Shown one piece after another: positions 1 through 4,641 of a stretch of DNA of 5,163 bases (position 1 is its first letter; each line of letters begins with the position of its first letter). Below the pieces are notes generated by a model. It was not told the DNA's origin. It saw only the letters and a list, made by a program, of their open reading frames with translations, and searched no databases. The DNA comes from Fimbriimonadaceae bacterium (GTDB lineage Bacteria; Armatimonadota; Fimbriimonadia; Fimbriimonadales; Fimbriimonadaceae), in the NCBI GenBank assembly GCA_019454665.1, contig JACFNW010000190.1:1-5163 (forward strand), given 5' to 3'. Made by a program: the position numbers and the translations under genes.

Positions 1-678
1 CCCGACGAAGTCGGCATGGTCCAACCCGAAGTGCTCGAGCGCAGTCTGCGTTGGGCGTGGGAAGCCGCCGAGACGCGCGTGGTGCGCGGCGAGATCACCG
101 AACAACAGGCCCAGGAGTTCACGCGGGCCCGCGCCGACGAACTCGTCGAACACATTGACCTCGCCAAGATTCCGGACGCGCAAGCTTTCGCCTATGGCCA
201 GGTGTTCCGAACCGCTCAGCGCTGGGAGGATGCCAAGACCCTCTTTGCGACCGCGCTGAAGACGGCCAAAACCGATGACATCCGCGTCAACGCCGGGCTT
301 CGCCTGGCGCAGGCACTGGCCCACCTCGATCAGGTCGACGAGGCCATCGCCACGGCGCGTTCGGTGTTCGATGCGCCCGACCACGAAGCGGCCCCCATCC
401 TGCCCGCCGTGCTTTACGAGATCGTGCCCGCAGGCCGTCGCAAGGGCAAAGACGCCGAACTGGCCAAACTGCTCGAAGACGCGGTGGCGCAACACCAACG
501 CACGCGGGTGGACATCGAGTCCGAGGCGGGCAAGTCGTTCCTGATGGCCATGGGCGTCCATATCCAGAAGGCTTGGGAATTGGCCGCGCGGCTGTACCGA
601 TCGGCGGGCGAGCAAGAGAAGGCCACGCAAGCCATCGCCAAGGCCCTCGAATCGCGTGCATCCGAGGTAAGGATCTAA
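1..678 (+). CDS. TPR-like helical-repeat protein, probably 5'-partial
   Basis: The frame is open to the left edge of the window, so the true start may lie outside. The first internal start is an ATG at 16, which would give 220 residues. The protein is almost entirely charged amphipathic helices. Alanine-rich helix pairs such as AFAYGQVFRTAQRWEDAKTL and the stretch around LAQALAHLDQVDEAIATA have the W/L/G/Y/A/F/A spacing of tetratricopeptide (TPR) repeats. The C-terminal part (LAARLYRSAGEQEKATQAIA) looks like one more repeat. TPR proteins act as protein-protein scaffolds. No enzymatic motif, signal peptide or membrane segment is visible in this part. The TAA stop at 676-678 overlaps the end of the convergent lipoprotein gene by 4 bp. 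The partner and pathway cannot be told from the sequence. It could also be the tail of a larger TPR protein. Confidence 0.75.
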   Translation, partial: PDEVGMVQPEVLERSLRWAWEAAETRVVRGEITEQQAQEFTRARADELVEHIDLAKIPDAQAFAYGQVFRTAQRWEDAKTLFATALKTAKTDDIRVNAGLRLAQALAHLDQVDEAIATARSVFDAPDHEAAPILPAVLYEIVPAGRRKGKDAELAKLLEDAVAQHQRTRVDIESEAGKSFLMAMGVHIQKAWELAARLYRSAGEQEKATQAIAKALESRASEVRI

Positions 679-1109
679 CCGCCGATGCGTTTCCAAACCG
701 AGCCGTCGCCTTGCTTCAGGCTGTCGTAGGGCGCGACGGCATCGAACAGCAAGGTCTCGCGTTCCGGCCCCACGGCCGGGTGTCCGTCCACGCGCGTGAT
801 GGCCACCGTGATGCGTGCCCCCAGCACCGTGTAGGCGCCCGAGGCCACCTCGTCGGGCACTCCCATGCGCTGGGAGCGGAGTTCAAACGTGCCGTCTTGT
901 TTCAAGTCGAGCCGAAAGTCGGGAGGCGTCGCGCCCTCAGGGACGGCCTTGGCGACTTCCTCGGGCAAAACCAACCGGTAGGAGCCCGCGACTTTCGCGC
1001 GGACTTCGGCCTGATCGGTTCGCGCACAGCCCACCACCAGCGCGAACAGCCCAAGCAAGACCAGCAGTCGCCCAAGGGATCGGCTAGAATCGCTTACCGT
1101 GGAACCCAT
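675..1109 (-). CDS. small lipoprotein, lipocalin-like beta-rich, function unknown
   Basis: A 144-residue protein starting at the ATG at 1109. The reading frame continues upstream to 1205, but the ATG at 1109 places a signal peptide correctly at the N-terminus: a charged n-region with arginines, a hydrophobic core ([12 protein letters not shown]), then the lipobox VVGC with Cys28 as the probable lipidated residue. The mature part (about 116 residues) is rich in beta strands, with the pattern GSYRLVLP, then [15 protein letters not shown], then [15 protein letters not shown]. This resembles small lipocalin-like or NlpE-like lipoproteins in which strands flank a 'DGTF' turn. The family resemblance is inference; I do not recognise a named family. 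It is probably membrane-anchored outside the cytoplasm. The TAG stop (675-677) overlaps the TPR-like gene, and the start overlaps the divergent sulfurtransferase gene by 11 bp. Confidence 0.8.
   Translation of the reverse strand: MGSTVSDSSRSLGRLLVLLGLFALVVGCARTDQAEVRAKVAGSYRLVLPEEVAKAVPEGATPPDFRLDLKQDGTFELRSQRMGVPDEVASGAYTVLGARITVAITRVDGHPAVGPERETLLFDAVAPYDSLKQGDGSVWKRIGG
1085..1090 (+). promoter_or_regulatory. candidate -10 box for the sulfurtransferase-sufE-pdxT operon
   Basis: TAGAAT ends 8 nt before the GTG start at 1099. Initiation about 7-8 nt after the box would give a leaderless or 1-2 nt leader mRNA. No Shine-Dalgarno sequence lies close to the GTG, and no good -35 hexamer lies about 17 bp upstream. 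The box lies inside the N-terminal codons of the divergent lipoprotein gene. Confidence 0.5.
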
Positions 1110-1962
1110 CGAACAGAGAGGATACGCCAATCCCGACCGACTCGTCTCCACCCAATGGGTCGCCGACCACAGGAACGACCCCGACATCCTCTTGGTCGAG
1201 AGCAACGAGGACCCGCTGCTTTACTCGACCGGACACATTGACGTTGCCGTCGAAATAGACTGGACGCGCGACCTCAACAACCCGCTGACGCGGGACTATC
1301 TCGACGAGGCCGGATTCGAGGCTCTGATGAGCCGCATCGGCGCGACCCGCGAGACGACCGTGGTGTTCTACGGCGACCGCAACAACTGGTGGGCCACCTA
1401 TGCCCTGTGGGTGTTCTCCTTGTTCGGCCACGAGCGAGCCAAGATCATGGACGGCGGACGTCAGAAGTGGGTGGACGAAGGCAGGCCGCTCTACCAATCC
1501 GTCCCGAACCGCCCCAAGACCACTTACCGCTGCCCGCCCCGCGACGACCAGACCAACCGAGTTTTCCGCGACGGTGTCCTCAAGCACATGCAGGAGCGGA
1601 AGGCTCTCGTGGACGTGCGGTCTCCCGAGGAGTTCACCGGCGAGCGGTTGCACATGCCCGCCTATCCCAACGAGGGCGCCTTGCGCGGTGGGCACATCCC
1701 TGGCGCGAAGAACGTGCCGTGGGCCAAAGCGGTTGATCCCGCGACGGGCGAGTTCTTGCCCGCCACGCGCCTTCGAGAACTCTACGAAACCGGCGCGAGA
1801 CTCCAGCCGGGTGAGGAAGTCGTCACCTACTGCCGGATCGGCGAGCGCAGCAGCCACACGTGGTTCGTGCTCAAGTTTCTGCTCGGCTATCCCAACGTCC
1901 GAAACTACGACGGCAGTTGGACGGAGTGGGGCAACCTGGTGGGTGCCCCCATCGAGCGTTGA
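1099..1962 (+). CDS. sseA: thiosulfate sulfurtransferase (two-domain rhodanese)
   Basis: A 287-residue tandem rhodanese, the usual length for thiosulfate or 3-mercaptopyruvate sulfurtransferases. These enzymes carry a sulfane sulfur as a cysteine persulfide and pass it to an acceptor. The inactive N-terminal domain spans about residues 10-130 and carries [10 protein letters not shown] from residue 92, where catalytic Cys is replaced. The catalytic domain (about 150-280) shows DVRSPEEF at 172-179, [11 protein letters not shown] from 198, and the active-site loop CRIGERSSH with Cys245. The CRIGERS loop and the C-terminal [11 protein letters not shown] are typical of the SseA/CysA2-type enzymes of actinobacteria, so thiosulfate sulfurtransferase is more likely than mercaptopyruvate sulfurtransferase (CG.G loop). 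GTG at 1099 is the most upstream start available, and the next in-frame ATG is far inside the fold. The TGA shares its last base with the sufE ATG, so the two genes should be translationally coupled. The symbol is by analogy. Confidence 0.93.
   Translation: MEPIEQRGYANPDRLVSTQWVADHRNDPDILLVESNEDPLLYSTGHIDVAVEIDWTRDLNNPLTRDYLDEAGFEALMSRIGATRETTVVFYGDRNNWWATYALWVFSLFGHERAKIMDGGRQKWVDEGRPLYQSVPNRPKTTYRCPPRDDQTNRVFRDGVLKHMQERKALVDVRSPEEFTGERLHMPAYPNEGALRGGHIPGAKNVPWAKAVDPATGEFLPATRLRELYETGARLQPGEEVVTYCRIGERSSHTWFVLKFLLGYPNVRNYDGSWTEWGNLVGAPIER
1119..1124 (-). promoter_or_regulatory. candidate -10 box for the lipoprotein gene
   Basis: Read on the minus strand, TATCCT ends 9 nt before the ATG at 1109. 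No Shine-Dalgarno stands between them; the gap is pyrimidine-rich. The box is weaker than the other candidates and lies within the first codons of the divergent sulfurtransferase gene. A similar placement at other unit starts in this window raises its credibility. Confidence 0.3.
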
Positions 1963-2378
1963 TGGAAGGGCTGCAGGGTCTGCTCGATTTGGCGGGGGCG
2001 CTGGAATCGCTCGATCGGGCCGAACGCATCGAGACGCTCACCGACTACGCCCGCCGCTACCAGCCCGTTCCCGAAGACGTGGCCGGGAAACCGTATCCCG
2101 AGCGCAACAAAGTCCCGGGGTGCGAGTCCGAGGTCTACGCGTTCTGGGTTCCCGACAGCGGGGTGCGCTTCGCCGTCGAGAACCGTCAAGGCGTCTCGGC
2201 GATGGCGCTTGCCGCGATCCTTCAGGAGCACTTCGTCGGACCTCGCTCTACCGAGATCGCCCAGGTGCCCGACGAAATCGTCTATCGCCTCTTCGGGCGC
2301 GAACTCTCGATGGGCAAGAGCATGGGCCTGATGAACATGGTCGCGACGGCCAAAGCGTTGGCGGGTGCCGCGAAGTGA
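1962..2378 (+). CDS. sufE: SufE family sulfur acceptor protein
   Basis: A 138-residue protein of the usual SufE length. SufE accepts persulfide sulfur on one cysteine from a cysteine desulfurase (SufS) and delivers it to the Fe-S assembly scaffold in the cytoplasm. The signature is KVPGCESEVY, with Cys54 matching the acceptor cysteine of E. coli SufE (Cys51). Further family features are the N-terminal helix with RAERIETLTDYARRY, GVSAMALAAILQEHF in the middle, and the C-terminal RGM/GLMNM-type helix (MGLMNMVATAKAL). The start is the ATG at 1962, which overlaps the preceding TGA by one base. The frame continues further upstream, but that extension lies entirely inside the sulfurtransferase gene. 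The stop overlaps the pdxT start as GTGA. The gene order rhodanese-SufE recalls mycobacterial Rv3283-Rv3284, which suggests that the rhodanese may exchange sulfur with this protein. That partnership is inference. Confidence 0.93.
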   Translation: MEGLQGLLDLAGALESLDRAERIETLTDYARRYQPVPEDVAGKPYPERNKVPGCESEVYAFWVPDSGVRFAVENRQGVSAMALAAILQEHFVGPRSTEIAQVPDEIVYRLFGRELSMGKSMGLMNMVATAKALAGAAK

Positions 2379-2947
2379 CCGGGCCCGCGGTCGGCGTTTT
2401 GGCGGTTCAGGGCGACTTCGAGAAGCACATCCACGCCGTGCGGAACGCCGACCCCTCGGCGCAGGTGGTGGAAGTGCGAACGCCTGAAGACCTGGAAGGC
2501 GTCGAGCGTTGCATCATCCCCGGCGGCGAGAGCACGACCGTCGGTCTCCTGTTGCAGCGCTTTGGCTTGGCCGAGGCGTTGCGGCGGCGCGTTGACGGGG
2601 GCATGCCGCTCTGGGGAACGTGCATGGGCATGATCCTCATGGCGCGCGAAGTCGAAGGGCGCGACCAGTTCACGTTGGGCGTGCTGGACGTCGCAGTTCA
2701 GCGCAACGCGTTCGGCGCGCAGGTGCACAGCTTCGAGGCGCCCATCCCCATGCGCGGGCTCGACGAGCCGGTGACTGGGGTGTTCATCCGCGCCCCGGTG
2801 GTCACTTGCGTGGGACCCAACGTCGAGGTGCTGGCCGAGTACGAGGGTCGCATCGTCGCGGTTCGGCAGGGCAGGTTGCTTGGAACCTCGTTTCACCCGG
2901 AACTCACGGGCGACGACCGGGTGCACCGACTCTTTCTGGAGATGTGA
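2375..2947 (+). CDS. pdxT: PdxT, glutaminase subunit of pyridoxal 5'-phosphate synthase
   Basis: A 190-residue class I glutamine amidotransferase, the normal size for PdxT. It hydrolyses glutamine and channels ammonia to PdxS, which makes PLP from ribose 5-phosphate and glyceraldehyde 3-phosphate (the DXP-independent route). The sequence shows the N-terminal GVLAVQGDFEKH, the PGGEST oxyanion motif around residues 49-54, the nucleophile elbow GTCMGM with Cys83, RNAFGAQVHSFEA, FIRAP, and SFHPELTGD with His174 and Glu176 completing the triad. GTG at 2375 is chosen because the homology begins a few residues later and it overlaps the sufE stop by 4 bp (GTGA), indicating translational coupling. There is no clear Shine-Dalgarno. 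The usual partner gene pdxS is not adjacent on either side and must be elsewhere, if present. PLP serves cysteine desulfurases, a possible link with the two genes upstream. Confidence 0.95.
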   Translation: MTGPAVGVLAVQGDFEKHIHAVRNADPSAQVVEVRTPEDLEGVERCIIPGGESTTVGLLLQRFGLAEALRRRVDGGMPLWGTCMGMILMAREVEGRDQFTLGVLDVAVQRNAFGAQVHSFEAPIPMRGLDEPVTGVFIRAPVVTCVGPNVEVLAEYEGRIVAVRQGRLLGTSFHPELTGDDRVHRLFLEM

Positions 2948-2948
2948 A

Positions 2949-2964
2949 CGGCCTTAGTCGGCCG
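2949..2964. terminator. weak candidate bidirectional hairpin between convergent genes
   Basis: Arms CGGCC (2949-2953) and GGCCG (2960-2964) can form a 5-bp GC stem with a 6-nt loop. They sit across the junction where pdxT (stop ends at 2947) meets the convergent nucleotidase-domain gene (its stop begins at 2954). Only 6 bp separate the two genes. There is no U-tract on either side, so an efficient intrinsic terminator is doubtful. Confidence 0.25.
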
Positions 2965-3538
2965 CAACCCAGCGCGGTGTTTGCGCGCCGACGTTCAGCC
3001 GCTTGCCTTTCAGGACGCGTTCGAGCGTGATGTTGAGGCTACGCGTGATGTTGGGTTTGTCCCAAATCTTGAAGTAGCCCAACCCGCCACGGGCAAGCGA
3101 ACTCGGCATGGCGATCGTGTAGTTCTGCGAGTCCGCGAGTTTGCCGAAATCGGAAGACACGTCCACGATGCGCTTGTTCGCAGGGGCCGACTTGGAGAAG
3201 GTCGCCGAGAACCCCGAAATCTGAAGGAACGCGCTGTTCGATTGGGGATAGAGCGACACGCTGCGCTCGAACGCGTGCTTGATCTGCGCGCCGGTCAGGG
3301 TTACGACGACGATCTCGTCGCCGGGATACTGGAACAGCGTGGACGCGTCCGAGGCGTCGGATTTGTCCTTGAGGAGGCCGGCCGCAAGGAACGCGCCATC
3401 GGTCCCGGCGGTCTCGCGCACAAGATCGGCAGCGGCTTGCGCAGCCAGGTTCGCGCCCAGACCAGGGTCGTCGGCGCGTTTCGCCGGGGCGACGCTACAA
3501 GTAGAAAAAAAACCCACAACGAGCCGCAGTCGTTTCAT
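2954..3538 (-). CDS. secreted stand-alone 5'-nucleotidase C-terminal domain protein
   Basis: A 194-residue protein whose whole mature part resembles the C-terminal substrate-binding domain of UshA-type 5'-nucleotidases (5_nucleotid_C). Matching landmarks are NLAAQAAADLVRETAG, DGAFLAAGLLK, the YPGDEIVVVTLTGAQIKHAFE block (about 71-91), FLQISGFSATF (104-114), and YTIAMPSSLARGGLGYF (140-156). The metallophosphatase domain with its metal ligands is absent, and there is no room for it upstream, so hydrolytic activity is not expected. It may bind nucleotides or act with a separately encoded partner; this is inference. ATG at 3538 is chosen over upstream starts because it gives a signal-like N-terminus: MKRLR, a short hydrophobic stretch LVVGFF, and a possible signal peptidase I site after APA at residue 19. 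The h-region is unusually short, and a T8 run lies within its codons. GGA in CGGACC, 7 nt before the ATG, is a weak ribosome binding site. Confidence 0.82.
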   Translation of the reverse strand: MKRLRLVVGFFSTCSVAPAKRADDPGLGANLAAQAAADLVRETAGTDGAFLAAGLLKDKSDASDASTLFQYPGDEIVVVTLTGAQIKHAFERSVSLYPQSNSAFLQISGFSATFSKSAPANKRIVDVSSDFGKLADSQNYTIAMPSSLARGGLGYFKIWDKPNITRSLNITLERVLKGKRLNVGAQTPRWVAAD

Positions 3539-3678
3539 TTTCAGGTCCGTTGAACCCAATGGTTTAGACTCGCGGGCGCACGGGGCGTTTCCATGATCCT
3601 CTAGCGACCGAACTCCGCGAGACGAAAGTCCCACCCCTATTGTGGCCCAATCCCGAGCCAGGAAGAGGGCGTTGGGGC

Positions 3679-3684
3679 TATGAT
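3679..3684 (+). promoter_or_regulatory. candidate -10 box of the small conserved gene
   Basis: TATGAT, close to the sigma-70 consensus, ends 6 nt before the ATG at 3691, so transcription would begin at or next to the start codon. A purine-rich GGAAGAGGG at 3661-3669 is too far from the ATG to act as a Shine-Dalgarno. No clear -35 is seen. The box lies in the 152-bp divergent gap (3539-3690), the largest non-coding stretch in the window. I see nothing else definite in that gap. Confidence 0.5.
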
Positions 3685-3690
3685 TCGTTG

Positions 3691-4026
3691 ATGGACTGCT
3701 ACGAGATCATGGCCGACCTCAAGCCCGGCGTCTCCGATCTGGAGTTCTGCGATGCCGTCAACGCCTATTTGGGGCACCTTCAGGCGGCGGGGAAGTTGCG
3801 GAGTTTTCGCATCCGGCGCCGCAAGTTCGGGTTCAGCCCGCCGGGCTTTTGCGAGTTCTGGATCAGCGCCGAGTTCGACAGTCTGAGCCAGATGGACGAG
3901 GCGTTCCAGCGCGTGGCCGTCCGCGACCCCGAGATCGAGGCACTGCACGCCGAGGTGTATTCGAGGGTGTCCCGCATCGAAACCTCGCTGTACCGCGACT
4001 TCCCGGACCCCGTTCGCCAGCGCTGA
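3691..4026 (+). CDS. small conserved protein of unknown function (DUF6614-like)
   Basis: A 111-residue cytoplasmic protein without a signal peptide or membrane segment. The pattern of strands and helices (strand at 4-9, helix 17-34, strand 37-44, strand 55-62, helix 65-75, helix 80-94) suggests a compact alpha+beta fold of the dimeric ferredoxin-like type. From memory it resembles a family annotated as DUF6614, which shares an N-terminal '-LKPGV-D-EF-' segment, an RRK motif (residues 43-45 here), a PPG-E-F segment and the C-terminal LYRDFPDP. The family name is uncertain and no reaction is known to me. ATG at 3691 is chosen because the homology-like region begins there. The frame extends to a TTG at 3640, but that stretch is low in conserved character and covers the candidate -10 box. 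The gene appears to be monocistronic, ending 87 bp before yceD. Confidence 0.75.
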   Translation: MDCYEIMADLKPGVSDLEFCDAVNAYLGHLQAAGKLRSFRIRRRKFGFSPPGFCEFWISAEFDSLSQMDEAFQRVAVRDPEIEALHAEVYSRVSRIETSLYRDFPDPVRQR

Positions 4027-4035
4027 CGAATCGAA

Positions 4036-4094
4036 GCCGCCGTGCCTTGCCAGGTCCCGCCCACCCCGATGCACAGGGAGTGCGGCACGGCGGC
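4036..4094. repeat. perfect 11-bp inverted repeat upstream of yceD
   Basis: GCCGCCGTGCC at 4036-4046 is the exact reverse complement of GGCACGGCGGC at 4084-4094. The arms are separated by 37 nt, start 10 bp after the stop of the preceding gene, and end 3 bp before the candidate -10 box of yceD. As RNA it would form a GC-rich stem with a large loop; as DNA it could be a pair of operator half-sites. No U-tract follows, so a classical terminator is unlikely. Confidence 0.6.
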
Positions 4095-4097
4095 AGG

Positions 4098-4103
4098 TAG
4101 AAT
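4098..4103 (+). promoter_or_regulatory. candidate -10 box of the yceD-plsX operon
   Basis: TAGAAT ends 10 nt before the yceD ATG at 4114. A start 6-8 nt after the box would give a leader of only 2-4 nt. The hexamer is identical to the one before the sulfurtransferase gene. No convincing -35 or Shine-Dalgarno is seen. Confidence 0.45.
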
Positions 4104-4113
4104 CGGAATCCCC

Positions 4114-4641
4114 ATGAACCGCGCCGGACTGCTCGATCTGAACGAAGCGCTCCAGCATCCCGGTCGAACCCTCTGGTACGAGATGTCCACCGAACTCGAC
4201 CAGGAAGAAGACCTGGACTTGGTGTCGCCGATCGAGGGGACCCTCGAGGCCGTCAGCACGGGCAATCTGCTGTTGCTGAAGGGCCACTTTGCGGCGCGCG
4301 CCGTGTTCGAATGCAGCCGTTGCACGGCTCCCATCGAGCAGACGATCGAACTCGACATCGAAGAACAGTTCCCCGTCGAAGGCGTGGCCAGTTCCTACGG
4401 CACTCAGGACTTTGCGCGCGTCGTACCCGACGAGCCCTACCAGCTTTTCGAAGGCAACGCGTTGATCGTAGACGCCCTGATCCGGCAGATGCTCATCGTG
4501 AACCTGCCGCTCCAGCCCGTGTGCGAGTACGGCTGGGATGGCGACTGCCCGGAGGCCCGCGAACGCACCATCGCAACGCACAGCGAGCCCGGCCGCTTGG
4601 AGTTCCACCGGTTGAAGAACCTGCTGGAGGAGGGCTCGTGA
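4114..4641 (+). CDS. yceD: YceD family (DUF177) protein
   Basis: A 175-residue protein of the YceD/DUF177 family, by sequence pattern and by its place directly before plsX. YceD proteins have been linked to 23S rRNA and large-subunit maturation, and are commonly encoded with rpmF and plsX. The sequence shows N-terminal LNEALQHPGRTLWYE, the central FECSRCTAPIEQTIELDIEEQF with the CxxC pair Cys67/Cys70, then the NALIVDALIRQMLIVNLPLQPVC segment and a second, loosely spaced cysteine pair Cys137/Cys145 in a GDCPEARER context. In many homologues the C-terminal half carries a fuller cysteine cluster (CkGLCp-CG type), so the metal site here is reduced or changed. ATG at 4114 fits the usual N-terminus. 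A GTG at 4042 is in frame, but it would include the inverted repeat and the -10 box. The stop overlaps plsX by 4 bp. Confidence 0.85.
   Translation: MNRAGLLDLNEALQHPGRTLWYEMSTELDQEEDLDLVSPIEGTLEAVSTGNLLLLKGHFAARAVFECSRCTAPIEQTIELDIEEQFPVEGVASSYGTQDFARVVPDEPYQLFEGNALIVDALIRQMLIVNLPLQPVCEYGWDGDCPEARERTIATHSEPGRLEFHRLKNLLEEGS
4626..4630 (+). promoter_or_regulatory. strong Shine-Dalgarno of plsX
   Basis: GGAGG, within a purine run reaching 4634, lies 7 nt before the GTG start of plsX, inside the last codons of yceD. It fixes the plsX start at 4638 and shows that this organism does use Shine-Dalgarno initiation for an internal operon gene. Confidence 0.75.

Noticed and set aside
2..14. Short inverted repeat CCGAC-GAA-GTCGG just before the ATG at 16
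   Set aside because: A 5-bp arm with a 3-nt loop is common by chance at this GC content, and the bases read in frame with the TPR-like protein, so they are probably codons.
1084..1857. Long minus-strand open frame (257 codons) opposite the sulfurtransferase gene
   Set aside because: It mirrors the codons of a well-conserved enzyme on the other strand, shows no family motif and conflicts with the lipoprotein start; GC-rich DNA often produces such antisense frames.
1400..2374. Open frame extending far upstream of pdxT in the same phase
   Set aside because: The stretch is arginine-, serine- and proline-rich low-complexity translation of the sulfurtransferase and sufE genes in another frame; PdxT homology begins only after the GTG at 2375.
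3835..3850. Terminator-like sequence inside the small conserved gene: 5-bp arms AGCCC/GGGCT with a 3-nt loop followed by TTTT
   Set aside because: The stem is short and lies within conserved codons (Ser-Pro-Pro-Gly-Phe) in mid-gene; it is most simply a by-product of coding sequence.
3637..4608. Long minus-strand open frame (323 codons) across the small gene and yceD
   Set aside because: It spans two real plus-strand genes and the promoter region between them, without recognisable motifs; it is a shadow of high-GC codon use.
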